Shown one piece after another: positions 42,618 through 53,430 of a DNA stretch of 54,154 bases (position 1 is the stretch's first letter; every line of letters starts with the position of its first letter). A program made the translations under genes and the position numbers. The notes beneath the pieces were generated by a model. The model worked only from the letters and a program-made list of their open reading frames with translations, made no database searches and was not told the DNA's origin. Source of the stretch: an uncultured Coriobacteriaceae bacterium (GTDB lineage: Bacteria > Actinomycetota > Coriobacteriia > Coriobacteriales > Atopobiaceae); contig CADAAU010000017.1 of the NCBI GenBank assembly GCA_902786015.1, forward strand, positions 5,145 to 59,298, in the 5' to 3' direction.

Positions 42618-44366
42618 GTGCAGCAGACTGAACGTATATCACAATCATCATCTGCCCAAGTGCTCTTGGGTCGCTATCGTGTACTCGCCGTCAACAACCA
42701 AGGCGGATTTGGCACTGTCAACGTCTGCTGGGATGCTCGTCTGCAACGACGCGTCGCCATAAAGCGCATGCCGCTCAGACTTGGCGCGCATTCCTCCTCC
42801 GCGGCCTCGACCATGGCAGAGGCCCTTGCCGAGGCTCGCACCTCGTCCATGCTCCAACACCCCAACATCGTAACGATGTACGACTTCGAGCGAGACGACA
42901 GTTATTCGTATTTGGTGATGGAATACGTCGACGGCCTGAACCTCGCCGACTTCTTGGCGCGCGTTGAGGGAGGGGTGCTGACCTTTGACGAATGCGCCCA
43001 TCTGGTGGACTCACTCGCCTCAGCTCTTGCATTCGCGCACGAGAACGGCGTTCTTCACCTAGACATCAAGCCAGCGAACATCATGGTGGATCGTACCGGC
43101 ACCGTAAAGCTCGCCGATTTTGGCATGGCCTCGCTCGCCTCTGCAGCAGGCTACGGCGGAGCTCGTGGCGGTACCGTGGGATACATGCCACCCGAGCAGA
43201 TTACCGGCGACCTCGTGGACGAGCGAACCGACATCTTTTCTTTGGCAGTGGTCGTTTGGCAAGCCCTCACAGGCCGTTGCCCGTTTGCCGCACAGACTGC
43301 CGAACAATCGCTCGCTCTCATCGAGCGGGGTCCGTCGCCAGCACTGAGCCGCCTGGAACCCGACCTTGCCGGGCGCGTAGAAGAGGCCCTTCTTCATGCC
43401 CTCGACCCCAACCCCGCAACCCGCACGGCATCCGTAGAGCGCTTTACGCGCGAGCTCATTCCCGCGCTCGGGAGTCCCACTGAGGGAGCCGCCTCGCTCA
43501 ACGATCTTTTGAACCAGGCCGAGCCAGACGACGAGCCCGATGCCGAAGAGGATTGGGAGCGCCTGCAGGTCCCCCTTCCGGCCCGCATGCCTTGGCTCAT
43601 ACCCACCTGCCAGCGCATCTTGGCCGCTCTGGCAACCGGTTGGTTTTCTTACCAGCTCATCCCCTACGTCGTGCCCGACGTCAGCAACGCACCTCTTGTT
43701 GGTGCGCTCGTCCTCGCCGGCGCGAGCGCTGCATGGCCTCCGCTGAGCGGGGCCTTGGCCATAGCATTGACGTGCGCGGCACTATTTGTGCAACGCACGA
43801 CGCCAAATATCGCGATGGCACTCATCGTGAGCTCCATGGGTCTTTTGTGGTGGGCAATCTCCGGACGACGCTCGTACCTGAGCGGCCCCGCGCTTCTTGG
43901 CCCATGCTGCGTCCCCTCCCCATTCGCTAGCGTCGGGCTCAGCGCCTTTGGCCTCGGTCCCGCGTCGGCATTTTTTACCGGGACTGGAGGGTTCTTGTTT
44001 TGGATCCTCACTTCGTCGGGCATGGAGGCGGGCTTCGACTTTGACCTCATGGGTCTTTTGCTCCGTCAAGCCATCACAACGCCTCAAAACTGGATTATAG
44101 CTTTAGCGTGCGGCATGGCGGCCCTTGTCGGCTCGCTGATTTCGCAAAAGCGCACGTCCGCACGCATGATTGTAGGACAACTTGTATCGTGTCTTATGCT
44201 TGTGGGTACCTATGTGTTGGTAACCAACATGGAGAATGACGGCATACAGAGCACTCTGGGCATTACGTCTCTCGTTGTTGCGCTAAGCTTAGGAGCTACC
44301 CTGTGCATTGTATGCGCCTTAGTAGGTGATACCGGCCAATATCAGGAGGGTGATGATCAGGCATGA
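42618..44366 (+). CDS. Membrane Ser/Thr protein kinase with polytopic C-terminal half
   Basis: 582 residues from GTG at 42618 (AAGGA upstream). The N-terminal kinase domain has a glycine loop NNQGGFGTVNV, VAIKRM, the catalytic loop HLDIKPAN (Leu in place of the Arg of HRD), DFGMA and GTVGYMPPEQ. A linker of acidic residues leads to about eight hydrophobic helices (~335-570). It takes the place of pknA at the head of the actinobacterial kinase cluster and overlaps fhaA by 4 bp (ATGA). Active-site residues are otherwise complete. Substrates likely include FHA proteins and the division machinery. Confidence 0.88.
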   Translation: MQQTERISQSSSAQVLLGRYRVLAVNNQGGFGTVNVCWDARLQRRVAIKRMPLRLGAHSSSAASTMAEALAEARTSSMLQHPNIVTMYDFERDDSYSYLVMEYVDGLNLADFLARVEGGVLTFDECAHLVDSLASALAFAHENGVLHLDIKPANIMVDRTGTVKLADFGMASLASAAGYGGARGGTVGYMPPEQITGDLVDERTDIFSLAVVVWQALTGRCPFAAQTAEQSLALIERGPSPALSRLEPDLAGRVEEALLHALDPNPATRTASVERFTRELIPALGSPTEGAASLNDLLNQAEPDDEPDAEEDWERLQVPLPARMPWLIPTCQRILAALATGWFSYQLIPYVVPDVSNAPLVGALVLAGASAAWPPLSGALAIALTCAALFVQRTTPNIAMALIVSSMGLLWWAISGRRSYLSGPALLGPCCVPSPFASVGLSAFGLGPASAFFTGTGGFLFWILTSSGMEAGFDFDLMGLLLRQAITTPQNWIIALACGMAALVGSLISQKRTSARMIVGQLVSCLMLVGTYVLVTNMENDGIQSTLGITSLVVALSLGATLCIVCALVGDTGQYQEGDDQA

Positions 44367-45613
44367 ACGTGCTGACCATATTTGACCAACGCATTAACGC
44401 CATCTTTGAGGAGGGCGCTCCCGGACAGCGCAAGCCTTTCTCCTTCAAGCGTCTTGCCAAGCGCGCGGTTCGCGAGATGGAAGACGAGACCTTTGTCATT
44501 GACGGAGTCGACACTGCGCCCGCCCTCTATACCGTTCTGATCTCGGCCAAGGACGACGCTCTAATGCGTCCGATGTACGCCCGCATCTGCGAAGAGATCT
44601 CTCAGCTGGTCGAGGCGCAGGCAAAGAAACGCGGCTACACGTTCGTTGGTCGTCCGCTCGTCAGGTTCATGGTGGATCCCGGTCTTCGTGGCGGTAGGTT
44701 CTCGGTGTTTGCCGAAAACATCGATCCGCGCACGCTCGCCCGTCTACGCGACGAGGAGAACGTGTACCTTGGCATCACCCCACCACGCGACGTTCACTTT
44801 GGCCAAGGTTTCGTTCCGCAACCCATTCCCGTCGAGGAGGAGGAGCCCTCGCTGGTGTCCTCCGAGGTTGCGTTCGTGGACGAACCCGTAGAGGATGAGC
44901 CCGACTTCGAGCTAGAGGTCGAGCCGGAACCGATTGTCGAAGAAGAGGTCGTGGAGCCCGAGCCAGCTCCCGTCCCTGAGGTCAACAACGATTCTGTCCC
45001 CACCTTGGGTTCCGAGCCCTTCTTTAGCCCAAATGCGCAGGTCACGCCAGAACCCATCGTTCCGGATCCCGTCGTACCCGAAGTGCCCGAAGTGCCGGAA
45101 GTTCTTGTTGCGGATCTACCTTTGCAGGACGAGGAGCCAGAGGTTATTGCGCCCGAGCCTGTTGAGGAAGTCGAGGAGGCATTCGAGGAGCCAGCTCCCG
45201 TCGATCCGATTCTAAACATCGAGGAGCTCGAGGTAAGCCCCACGATGCGTAGGAAAGAAGACCCGACCACCGTCGTTGACGTTGCGCCGGAGCCTGTAAC
45301 GACCGTCGTTTCGTCGCATCGCCAGCCCGACACGTGCACGCTTACCGACGTTGCCACGAAGCGTACGTATCAGGTCTTTGTTAGTCGAACCCCCATCGGT
45401 CGCGAGCGTCGTGAAGGCGGCATCGTCCTGCGCGACCCCAACGCCTCACGTCGCCATGCCGAGTTGGTATACGAGGACGGCGTTTGGAAGATTCGCGACC
45501 TCAACTCCACCAACGGCACGCTCGTAGACGACATGGACGTCCACGAGGCCGTCCTTGCCGATGGCGACGTTATAACCATTGGCCTTACCAACCTAGAGTT
45601 CAAGGTGAGCTAG
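44363..45613 (+). CDS. fhaA: FhaA-like protein (DUF3662 plus FHA)
   Basis: 416 residues. The N-terminal ~120 residues match the DUF3662/FhaA N-domain (VLTIFDQRINAIFEEGAPGQ, then PLVRFMVDPGLRGGRFSVFA). A long Glu/Pro/Val-rich acidic linker (~150-320) and a C-terminal phosphothreonine-binding FHA domain follow (TPIGRERREGG, ASRRHAEL, DLNSTNGTLV). In actinobacteria FhaA links PknB signalling to peptidoglycan precursor flipping. Its start overlaps the kinase stop; fhaB begins 2 bp later. Confidence 0.9.
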   Translation: MNVLTIFDQRINAIFEEGAPGQRKPFSFKRLAKRAVREMEDETFVIDGVDTAPALYTVLISAKDDALMRPMYARICEEISQLVEAQAKKRGYTFVGRPLVRFMVDPGLRGGRFSVFAENIDPRTLARLRDEENVYLGITPPRDVHFGQGFVPQPIPVEEEEPSLVSSEVAFVDEPVEDEPDFELEVEPEPIVEEEVVEPEPAPVPEVNNDSVPTLGSEPFFSPNAQVTPEPIVPDPVVPEVPEVPEVLVADLPLQDEEPEVIAPEPVEEVEEAFEEPAPVDPILNIEELEVSPTMRRKEDPTTVVDVAPEPVTTVVSSHRQPDTCTLTDVATKRTYQVFVSRTPIGRERREGGIVLRDPNASRRHAELVYEDGVWKIRDLNSTNGTLVDDMDVHEAVLADGDVITIGLTNLEFKVS

Positions 45614-45614
45614 C

Positions 45615-46028
45615 ATGGTCGACCTTGTCCTCCTTGCAGGTCGCATAGTACTGGTTGCACTTCTGTATTTGTTTTTGTACTTTGCCATGCGCTCGGGCAT
45701 CGGTCTGGTGCGGGGACAACGACGTGATGCCGCGATTTGGGCAATCGACGTCGAGAAGGGCTCCAAGCAGCTTCGCGGCCTACACGTAGACATTTTGGGT
45801 CCCGTGGTCATTGGCCGTTCTCCTTCGTCCGACATCGTCATCGACGAGCCGTTCGTATCTGCCACGCATGCGCGTTTTACCTTGCAAGGCCCAGCGCTCG
45901 TGCTCGAAGACCTCAACTCCACCAACGGCACCATGGTAAACGGTCACCTTATTGGTCAGCCGGTTACCTTGCGCGATGGTGACGAGGTTCAAGTTGGCGA
46001 CACCATCATGAGGGTGAGCCGACGATGA
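45615..46028 (+). CDS. fhaB: FhaB-like single-pass FHA protein
   Basis: 137 residues: one N-terminal membrane helix (VLLAGRIVLVALLYLFLYFA), a short basic stretch, then an FHA domain with VIGRSPSSDIVID, VSATHARF and DLNSTNGTMVN. It corresponds to FhaB/FipA, which reads phosphothreonine marks from PknA/B. It overlaps the phosphatase gene by 4 bp. Confidence 0.9.
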   Translation: MVDLVLLAGRIVLVALLYLFLYFAMRSGIGLVRGQRRDAAIWAIDVEKGSKQLRGLHVDILGPVVIGRSPSSDIVIDEPFVSATHARFTLQGPALVLEDLNSTNGTMVNGHLIGQPVTLRDGDEVQVGDTIMRVSRR

Positions 46029-47404
46029 GTGACGTCAACGAGGTCGTGGAGCAACAGACTACTGAGGTCGTCAACGCACCCGGACGCGACGAGATGCCCG
46101 TGGAAAACCGACCCGATGCCGATACCAGTACCGGCAAGACCGAGCATCTTTCGTGGGGTGCTCGATCCGACGTGGGACTCGTACGCGGACACAACGAGGA
46201 CTCTTTTTTGGTACGAGCCCCGCTGTTTGCCGTATGCGACGGCATGGGCGGTCATGCCGCCGGCGAGGTTGCCAGCCGCATTGCCGTAGAGACCATCGCA
46301 GAGCGCGCGCCCGAACATGCCGACGAAATCCTTCTCGGTGCAGCCGTGGAGGCGGCAAACGAGGCCGTACTCGAGGGTTCGCTTTCGGGCAAGGGCAAGC
46401 CCGGCATGGGCTGCACGGCTACCTGCGTCTATGTGGAAAACAACCTCATGTCGGTAGCTCACGTGGGCGATTCTCGCGTATATTTGCTGCATGGGGGCAT
46501 CCTCGTGCGCATCACCCACGACCACAGCTACGTTGAGGAACTCGTGGACGCCGGAGAGATTACCGCCGACGAGGCGCGGGTGCATCCCTCTCGCTCGATC
46601 ATCACGCGTGCGCTGGGCTCAGACCCCGACATGTACGCCGACCACTTTACCTTGGACGTCTCTACGGGTGACCGCATCATCATATGCTCCGACGGCTTGT
46701 CGAGCATGGTTCCCGACAAACAGATAGAAGAGTTGGCAGTCTCGAGCGTCACGCCGCAGGCTGCCGCAGACACGCTGGTCTCGGCTGCGCTCACCGCCGG
46801 TGGGCACGATAACGTCACCGTGCTTGTCGTGGACGTGGTCGAAGACGGCCTGGGCGAGATCCATCGCGCGGAGCGTCGAAAAAGCATCATCGCCTGGGCG
46901 GGCATCCTTCTGCTCGCTTTGGTGATCGCGGGTTCGGTGGTTACCATCCTGGCCAAGAACTCGTGGTACGTGGCAAACAACAACGGTACCGTTGGCGTCT
47001 TTAGGGGTATCAACGACGAACTGTTTGGTATGCCGCTGTATGAGATGGTGGAATCGAGTTCCGTCAAGGTCTCTGACCTTCCCGTAGCCGTCCAACAACA
47101 GCTCGATACGGGCATCGGAGTGGCCGACCGTGACGAGGCCGTCCAGACGGTCGAGCGCTATCGCGACCAAATAGACGCCGATAAGACACGTGCTGCCCAG
47201 GCTGCCGAGGCCGCAAAGGGCTCTGCGGGTGCAAACCAGAGGACCGACAACCCGGATCCTGCAAACAAACCCGCACCTTCTGCCGAATCTGCAGACTCAG
47301 CGCCCTCCGAGGCGGCCGCAACTGGACAGCAGGCTGCCGAACGAGCCACCGAATCGGCCCGTGCCGAGGCAAATGCGGGAACGGTAGGAAAGGAGGGAGA
47401 GTAA
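46025..47404 (+). CDS. pstP: PP2C-type Ser/Thr phosphatase (PstP-like)
   Basis: 459 residues. A ~45-residue acidic N-terminal extension is followed by a PP2C domain: [51 protein letters not shown] and [13 protein letters not shown], with all metal-binding Asp present. One membrane helix (~290-310, [19 protein letters not shown]) and an external tail rich in Ala/Ser/Pro follow. It should dephosphorylate the kinases and FHA proteins of this operon. The gene ends just before the SEDS-PBP start. Confidence 0.93.
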   Translation: MSDVNEVVEQQTTEVVNAPGRDEMPVENRPDADTSTGKTEHLSWGARSDVGLVRGHNEDSFLVRAPLFAVCDGMGGHAAGEVASRIAVETIAERAPEHADEILLGAAVEAANEAVLEGSLSGKGKPGMGCTATCVYVENNLMSVAHVGDSRVYLLHGGILVRITHDHSYVEELVDAGEITADEARVHPSRSIITRALGSDPDMYADHFTLDVSTGDRIIICSDGLSSMVPDKQIEELAVSSVTPQAAADTLVSAALTAGGHDNVTVLVVDVVEDGLGEIHRAERRKSIIAWAGILLLALVIAGSVVTILAKNSWYVANNNGTVGVFRGINDELFGMPLYEMVESSSVKVSDLPVAVQQQLDTGIGVADRDEAVQTVERYRDQIDADKTRAAQAAEAAKGSAGANQRTDNPDPANKPAPSAESADSAPSEAAATGQQAAERATESARAEANAGTVGKEGE

Positions 47405-47405
47405 C

Positions 47406-50285
47406 GTGGCACGAGTTTCTTTGCTCACTCGTCGCACAACTGAACTTCTCCTCCTGATTGCCGGCGCCTTGCCCGTGTTGCTCATCTACGGCATGTACCT
47501 CTTTACCGCAAACGCCCAGCTCGAGCTGACCGTTGAGGCGTTCGCTATCCCCATCGGCCTCTTTGTTGCCTTTGCCGGCGCCCATATTGCCATCCGTTTC
47601 TTTGCGCCCGGTGCGGATCCCGTCATCTTGCCCATAACGTTTGTACTTGCCGGAATAGGCATAACCTTCGTCACGCGACTTCGGCCCGACTTGGCAGTCA
47701 ACCAGGTGATTTGGCTGTTTCTTTCGATTGGGGCCATGGTCGCAACGCTCGTTATCGTGCGCAATCTGGATGACTTCGCGTCATATAAATACACGCTTGG
47801 CATCGTAGGCATCGTTCTGCTCGTACTCCCGATGATAATAGGCACCGAGCAAGGCGGCTCGAAGCTCTGGCTGACCTTCGGTCCGTTCTCGTTCCAGCCG
47901 GGCGAGATTGCAAAGGTGCTCATCATCCTATTCCTAGCGGCCTATCTTTCCGAGAACCGAGAGCTGCTCTCGGCATCGACGCGCAGCATAGGACCCATCG
48001 CACTTCCCAAACCCAGGATGCTTACCCCGGTTCTCGCGATGTGGGGCGTCAGCCTCCTCGTCGTGATCTTTGAGCGCGATTTGGGCAGCGCCGTGCTGTT
48101 CTTCACCTTCCTCGTCATCATGATCTATGTGGCGACTGGACGCGTGAGTTACGTAATCTTCTCCCTCGTACTGCTGGCCGTGGGCGCCGTGTTCTGCTAC
48201 TACGCGTTCTCTCACGTGCGCAATCGCATTCAGATTTGGATTGACCCCTTCTCTAACCCCGATGGTGGATACCAGATCATTCAGTCCCTGTACTCCTTGG
48301 CAGATGGCGACCTCGTAGGCACCGGCATCGGTCGTGGCATGCCGCGGCTCATCCCCGTCGTCGAGTCCGACTTCATCTTTTCGGCCATCGGCGAGGAGAT
48401 GGGTCTTTTGGGCGGATCGGCCATCCTCCTTTTGTACATGGTGCTCTCGGTACGAGGCTTTGCCACAGCAGCTCGTGCTAAGTCCGACATGTCGGCCTTC
48501 ACGGCCGTTGGCTTCACCACCGCCATCGCCTTCCAAGCGTTCCTGATCGTAGGCGGCTGCACGCGACTGCTCCCGCTCACGGGCGTCACCCTGCCCTTCA
48601 TGAGCCAGGGCGGCAGCTCGCTCTTGGCAAGCTTCATCATCGTCGGTTTGCTTTTGCGCGCTGGTGACGAGGCTACCGGTCGCGAGTCACTTGTGGAGAG
48701 CTTTCACACAACGGTGACCCCAGCATTGAATGAATCAAAAGACGATGAGGCCCAAAAGGTAGCTGCCGTCGCGCATGGCAGCAATGTCCGTGGTCGATTT
48801 GGCATGGACACACCGGAGTCTGGCGTGCTTGGACGCGTGGCCCTCGGCAACCGCCTCACGGCCCTCATTACGGTGTTTACCTTGCTGTTTGCCGCCCTTA
48901 TTACGAATCTTACGTACGTCCAGGTTATTCAGGCCCAATCGTATAGGCAGATGCCCAACAACAATCACACCATAGCAAAGAGCTATCGTGTTCAGCGCGG
49001 CGCAATAATCACCTCGGACGGGCAGACGCTCGCCGAAAGCGTCGAGAATGACGACGGCACCTACAGACGTTCCTATCCCAACGGCAGCATTGCGGCACAC
49101 ACGGTGGGCTACCTTTCGGAGCGCTACGGCGCCACGGGCATCGAATCCACCATGAATGACACCCTTCGTGGCAAGGAGAACTTTAGCAGCCTACGTAACG
49201 CACTCGACTCGTTGGCTGGAAAGCCGACGCCCGGTGCTTCCGTGGTGCTCACCCTCAACTATCAGATGCAGCGAGCGGCCGAGGCCATCCTTTCTGGGTA
49301 CCAAGGTGCCATCGTGGTGCTTGACCCGCGCACGGGCGCCGTGCTCGCCAAGGCATCCAACCCAACGTACGACATGGAAGCCATTGGAGAGGTAATCGAA
49401 TCCTCAGAGCAGGGCGCAAGCCCCTTGGTGGACCGAACCACCCAGCTCTACACGCCCGGCTCGACTTACAAGATCGTCACGCTTTCGGCCGCACTGGATG
49501 CGGACGTAGCCACGCTCGACGAGCCTCTTTACAACGCACCGGCGTCCCTCGACATTGGCGGACAACCAGTCTCCAACGACCATGAAGGCGAGTACGGCGA
49601 GATCAACTTGCGTGACGCGCTTTCGCTTTCTGCAAATACGGTGTTTGGTCAGCTCGGAACCCAGATGGGTCCCGATACGCTCGTACGGTATTCCGACAGC
49701 TTTGGGTACGGCAAGAACCTGGGCCTGGACTTTGCATGCCAGCCCTCGCTCATGCCCCTGCCCGGAGAGATGTCGGAATGGGAGACGGCTTGGTCTGCCT
49801 GCGGTCAGCCCGTGGGAGTTCACGCAAGCCCAGCTGGTCCCCAAACCACCGTCATGCAAAACGCCGTCGTTGCGGCCACCATCGCAAACCAAGGCAAGGC
49901 CATGAACCCCTACGTAGTCGATCATGTCCTCTCGCCCGAAGGAGCAACGGTTTCTAGCACTACCCCACGCGAGTTAGGGCAGGTCGTACGACCCGAAATC
50001 GCCACGCAGGTAGGTGAGGCCATGCTCAACGTCGTCAGCGAAGGCACCGGAATGGACGCCCAAGTGGACGGATATTTGGTGGCTGGCAAGACGGGCACTG
50101 CACAGGTCGGAACAGACTCGATCAATTCCTTGTTTATTGGATACGCCCCCTACGACAACCCCACCTTGGCAGTCTCGGTGTGCATCGAGGGCCAGGGCGA
50201 GGATGTACGAGGCGTAGCGGCAAGCGTAGCGGGCGAGGTTCTTTCGCAGTGCCTCAACGTGCAAGCATACGGAGCGGCCCTATGA
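47406..50285 (+). CDS. SEDS glycosyltransferase (RodA/FtsW) fused to class B penicillin-binding protein
   Basis: 959 residues from GTG at 47406. Residues ~1-425 form a complete SEDS polymerase with about ten helices ([65 protein letters not shown]). A ~60-residue linker leads to a membrane helix ([20 protein letters not shown]) and a transpeptidase with all motifs: SxxK in [10 protein letters not shown], SxN in [12 protein letters not shown] in AGKTGTAQ. Elsewhere rodA and pbpA are adjacent genes and their products form a complex; here one chain carries both activities. It polymerises and crosslinks peptidoglycan at the membrane outer face. Confidence 0.95.
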   Translation: MARVSLLTRRTTELLLLIAGALPVLLIYGMYLFTANAQLELTVEAFAIPIGLFVAFAGAHIAIRFFAPGADPVILPITFVLAGIGITFVTRLRPDLAVNQVIWLFLSIGAMVATLVIVRNLDDFASYKYTLGIVGIVLLVLPMIIGTEQGGSKLWLTFGPFSFQPGEIAKVLIILFLAAYLSENRELLSASTRSIGPIALPKPRMLTPVLAMWGVSLLVVIFERDLGSAVLFFTFLVIMIYVATGRVSYVIFSLVLLAVGAVFCYYAFSHVRNRIQIWIDPFSNPDGGYQIIQSLYSLADGDLVGTGIGRGMPRLIPVVESDFIFSAIGEEMGLLGGSAILLLYMVLSVRGFATAARAKSDMSAFTAVGFTTAIAFQAFLIVGGCTRLLPLTGVTLPFMSQGGSSLLASFIIVGLLLRAGDEATGRESLVESFHTTVTPALNESKDDEAQKVAAVAHGSNVRGRFGMDTPESGVLGRVALGNRLTALITVFTLLFAALITNLTYVQVIQAQSYRQMPNNNHTIAKSYRVQRGAIITSDGQTLAESVENDDGTYRRSYPNGSIAAHTVGYLSERYGATGIESTMNDTLRGKENFSSLRNALDSLAGKPTPGASVVLTLNYQMQRAAEAILSGYQGAIVVLDPRTGAVLAKASNPTYDMEAIGEVIESSEQGASPLVDRTTQLYTPGSTYKIVTLSAALDADVATLDEPLYNAPASLDIGGQPVSNDHEGEYGEINLRDALSLSANTVFGQLGTQMGPDTLVRYSDSFGYGKNLGLDFACQPSLMPLPGEMSEWETAWSACGQPVGVHASPAGPQTTVMQNAVVAATIANQGKAMNPYVVDHVLSPEGATVSSTTPRELGQVVRPEIATQVGEAMLNVVSEGTGMDAQVDGYLVAGKTGTAQVGTDSINSLFIGYAPYDNPTLAVSVCIEGQGEDVRGVAASVAGEVLSQCLNVQAYGAAL

Positions 50286-50353
50286 CAAGACGTAACTTTG
50301 GCGGAGCAAATGTACCGCATGTAGATAACAAGCGCGGCCAGGAGGCAAGAACG

Positions 50354-52489
50354 ATGGGAGCGCAGATGTCAAATAGATCCATGGGTGGCCGATACACGGT
50401 TCAGGACAAGATAGGCACCGGCGGTATGGCAATCGTCTACCGCGGCCTTGACGAGGTTCTTGGACGTACCGTCGCAATTAAAACCATGCTTCCCCAGTAC
50501 GCCAACGACGAGTCGTTCGCCGCACGCTTCAAGCAGGAGGCTCAGGCGGCAGCGGCTCTACAGAGTCCCTACATCGTAAGCGTTTATGACTGGGGTCGCG
50601 ACGGTGACACGTATTACATCATCATGGAGTACCTGCGCGGCACCGACCTCAAGAGCGGCATCCGCAAGCATGGCGCCCTGGACTGCAGGAAGGTCGCGCA
50701 GATTGGCTCAGAGATTGCTCAGGCACTCCGTGTGGCCCATCATCACGACATCATTCACCGCGACATCAAGCCGCAAAACATAATGGTGCAACCAGACGGC
50801 CACATCAAGGTGATGGACTTCGGTATTGCACGCGCAAAGAACAGCCACCTTACCACCGACAACTCGGTGCTGGGTACGGCCCACTACGTCAGTCCCGAGC
50901 AGACGCAAGGTCAGCCCTTGGGTCCGACGACCGACATCTACTCCTTGGGCATCGTCATGTACGAAGCCGCCACCGGTCAGGTCCCCTTTGACGGTGATGA
51001 CGCTATCTCTGTGGCACTCAAGCAGGTCAACGAGCCTCCCAAGCCACCTAGTCAAATCAACGCGCGTGTAGATCCGGCACTCGAGGCCATCATTCTCAAA
51101 TGCATGCAGAAACGTCCCGAGGACCGTTTCCAAAACGCAGACGACCTCAACCATGCGCTTCGTGATTACATGGCCGGAAGGCTCCAGTCGGTCACTGAGG
51201 CAACAGCCGTCGTAACCCCTGCCGTCACCGGCCGGGTAACGCGTGGTCGCACACCACAGAACAACGCGCTCACGCAGCGCCAGCAGCGCACTGGTCACCT
51301 TTCGGGCGAGACGACCGGACACTATCGCACGCGCAGTGCGACCGAGGCCGAATACAACCGTCGTCATCGTCGAAACGTGATTATTGGTATCATCGTGACC
51401 TTGTTGATGATTGGTGGAATCGTTCTTGCGGCTTTCCTCATAGCGCGACGACCGTCGACTCACGAGGTTCCCAAATACGTGGGACTCTCTCAGGAAGAGG
51501 CAGTCAAGCAGATCAACGACACCTCCCACTTTAGACTCGGTACGATAAAAGAGGACTTTAGCAGCGACTATGATCCCGGTATCGTCATAGACCAGAACCC
51601 CGACGAGGGCAACAAGGTCCGCTCGGGATCGTCCATCGACCTCGTTGTTTCCAAGGGCAAGGAACCCGCCCAGTCCGTAACAGTGCCTAACCTCGAGAAC
51701 ATGCAGCCGAGCGAGGCGGAAGCTGCCCTCGGCCAGCTTGGCCTTATTGCCAAAGCCGGTGAGGAAGTATTCTCTGACCACATCGAAAGTGGACGAATTG
51801 CAGAGCAGAACCCCGCACCGCAGAGCGCTGTGAAGGCGGGCGATACCATTACCTACAAGGTCTCCAAAGGCATTGACGCCGTAGAGATTCCGTATGTCGT
51901 CGGCATGTCGCAAAACGATGCTGAGGCAGAGCTCGATGCAGCCGGCTTCTTGTGGGAGGTCTCATCACACGAGAGCGATACGGTTGCTGCTGGCTTGGTG
52001 AGCGCTCAATCCGAGACCGGCAAGGCAAAGCGTGGATCGACCATCGTCATCACGGTTTCGACCGGTGCGGCACAGGCGACCATTCCCGACGTGGTGGGCA
52101 AGTCCGAGACTGCCGCCATCAGCGAACTCAACAACGCTGGATTCTACGTTACGACGGTAAATGTGCCGACTGCTGATGCCGCAGCTGGTAGCGTGGTGTG
52201 GCAGTCACGAAGCGGGCGCGAAACGCAGGGCGCAACCATCCAGCTTGGCATTGCCACCAAGCCCCAAACTTCGGAATCGAACAGCTCAAACTCCAACTCC
52301 AACTCAGGTTCAAGCTCCAACAGCAGCAGCGATAGCAGCAGCTCAGGCAGCGGAAGCAGCTCGAGTGACACCGACAGCAGTTCGAGCGACAATAGCGGAA
52401 CCAACAATGCCAGCAGCAACGGAAGCAGTAGTGGCACCAGCAGCGGCAGTGGGAGCACAAACGGCGCCGATTCCAATTCTACAAACTAG
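50354..52489 (+). CDS. pknB: PknB-type Ser/Thr kinase with four PASTA repeats
   Basis: The start at 50354 has an excellent AGGAGG upstream; an ATG at 50282 overlapping the previous stop (ATGA) would add 24 residues. 711 residues. The kinase domain has IGTGGMAIVYRG, VAIKTM, HRDIKPQN, DFGIARA and GTAHYVSPEQ. A juxtamembrane linker and one membrane helix (NVIIGIIVTLLMIGGIVLAA) lead to four external PASTA modules (VPKYVGLS, VPNLENM, IPYVVGMS, IPDVVGKS) and a ~75-residue Ser/Asn/Gly tail. PASTA domains sense peptidoglycan/lipid II. It is the last gene of the cluster. Confidence 0.95.
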   Translation: MGAQMSNRSMGGRYTVQDKIGTGGMAIVYRGLDEVLGRTVAIKTMLPQYANDESFAARFKQEAQAAAALQSPYIVSVYDWGRDGDTYYIIMEYLRGTDLKSGIRKHGALDCRKVAQIGSEIAQALRVAHHHDIIHRDIKPQNIMVQPDGHIKVMDFGIARAKNSHLTTDNSVLGTAHYVSPEQTQGQPLGPTTDIYSLGIVMYEAATGQVPFDGDDAISVALKQVNEPPKPPSQINARVDPALEAIILKCMQKRPEDRFQNADDLNHALRDYMAGRLQSVTEATAVVTPAVTGRVTRGRTPQNNALTQRQQRTGHLSGETTGHYRTRSATEAEYNRRHRRNVIIGIIVTLLMIGGIVLAAFLIARRPSTHEVPKYVGLSQEEAVKQINDTSHFRLGTIKEDFSSDYDPGIVIDQNPDEGNKVRSGSSIDLVVSKGKEPAQSVTVPNLENMQPSEAEAALGQLGLIAKAGEEVFSDHIESGRIAEQNPAPQSAVKAGDTITYKVSKGIDAVEIPYVVGMSQNDAEAELDAAGFLWEVSSHESDTVAAGLVSAQSETGKAKRGSTIVITVSTGAAQATIPDVVGKSETAAISELNNAGFYVTTVNVPTADAAAGSVVWQSRSGRETQGATIQLGIATKPQTSESNSSNSNSNSGSSSNSSSDSSSSGSGSSSSDTDSSSSDNSGTNNASSNGSSSGTSSGSGSTNGADSNSTN

Positions 52490-52522
52490 CGTGCTGACGC
52501 TTGAGCATCATAAAGGAGTGCT

Positions 52523-53350
52523 ATGGAATTAGTTAAGCCTCTCCCGTTGTATTTGGACGGCCACGCCCACTATACGCTCACATCGTATGGACCTGCTTCC
52601 ATCGTGCTGGACCGTCTGCAAACCTCTGACGAGGATGTTGAGCTCGCCTTGCAAGCCACCGTCATGCGGATGGGTGGACATCCTGGTGACGTAAATGATG
52701 CTTGGGTTCGCAAAACGTTTAGTGGACTTCATGGCGTAGACGAACTTCGAACGCTCATCAAGCGTCAGATTGCGGATTCTGACGAGCAAGTGCTCGAGGA
52801 ACAAAAGACCGAGAAGTGTATCGTGGAACTTACCAAGCGATTGGTACAATCCGTGCCGCAACGCGATATCAGCGCGATACGCGAGTCGCTTGTAGGTGCG
52901 CTCTGTCTGGACCTCAAGGAGCGGAATCTCACCTTAGATCAGTTCCGCATTCAGTCGGGTATGACCGAAACCGAAATGCAAATCATGTTTGACGAAGAAG
53001 CCCGTCAGGCGGCCGAGCAAGAGGCGGCTTTAGATGCACTGGTGGACCATTATCGGTTGAACATTAGCGACGAGGAGCTTGCGTCGCTTATTGCCGGCGA
53101 TGCCAACTTGTCTGCCTCCGACATCGACGGGATGCTACGCGAACTCAAGACAAACAACCAGTATAATGACGCCCGCTCCTTTGCCCTCAGGAACCTTGCT
53201 CTACGTATGTTTATGGATGAGGCACGCTACACGTATCGCATCGAAACAAAGGAAGAGGCTGAACAAAGGCGCGCTCAGATGCGTCGTGAACTGCAGATTG
53301 CAGCCGACATCCCCACAAAGAAAGAATATCCTCATCTCAAACTCGTGTAG
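52523..53350 (+). CDS. Trigger-factor C-domain-like protein
   Basis: 275 residues; AAAGGAG before ATG. It is mostly helical, with patterns such as RQIADSDEQVLEEQKTEKCI, ESLVGALCLDLKERNLTLDQ and SGMTETEMQIMFDEEARQAA that recall the chaperone C-terminal domain of trigger factor/SurA-like folds. Neither the ribosome-binding motif nor a PPIase domain is present, and no signal peptide is seen. A cytosolic holdase is plausible. It stands 33 bp after pknB, possibly cotranscribed. Confidence 0.65.
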   Translation: MELVKPLPLYLDGHAHYTLTSYGPASIVLDRLQTSDEDVELALQATVMRMGGHPGDVNDAWVRKTFSGLHGVDELRTLIKRQIADSDEQVLEEQKTEKCIVELTKRLVQSVPQRDISAIRESLVGALCLDLKERNLTLDQFRIQSGMTETEMQIMFDEEARQAAEQEAALDALVDHYRLNISDEELASLIAGDANLSASDIDGMLRELKTNNQYNDARSFALRNLALRMFMDEARYTYRIETKEEAEQRRAQMRRELQIAADIPTKKEYPHLKLV

Positions 53351-53360
53351 GAGATTGGAC

Positions 53361-53414
53361 AAAATACGCCGCATGCCCCGCAACCTTGGTAGGTTGCGGG
53401 GCATGCGGCGTTTT
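53361..53414. terminator. Bidirectional 20-bp perfect hairpin terminator
   Basis: CGCCGCATGCCCCGCAACCT pairs exactly with AGGTTGCGGGGCATGCGGCG around TGGT; TTTT follows on the plus strand and TATTTT on the minus strand. It serves the convergent genes at 52523 and 53431. Confidence 0.95.
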
Positions 53415-53430
53415 GAGGATGTGGGAAATG

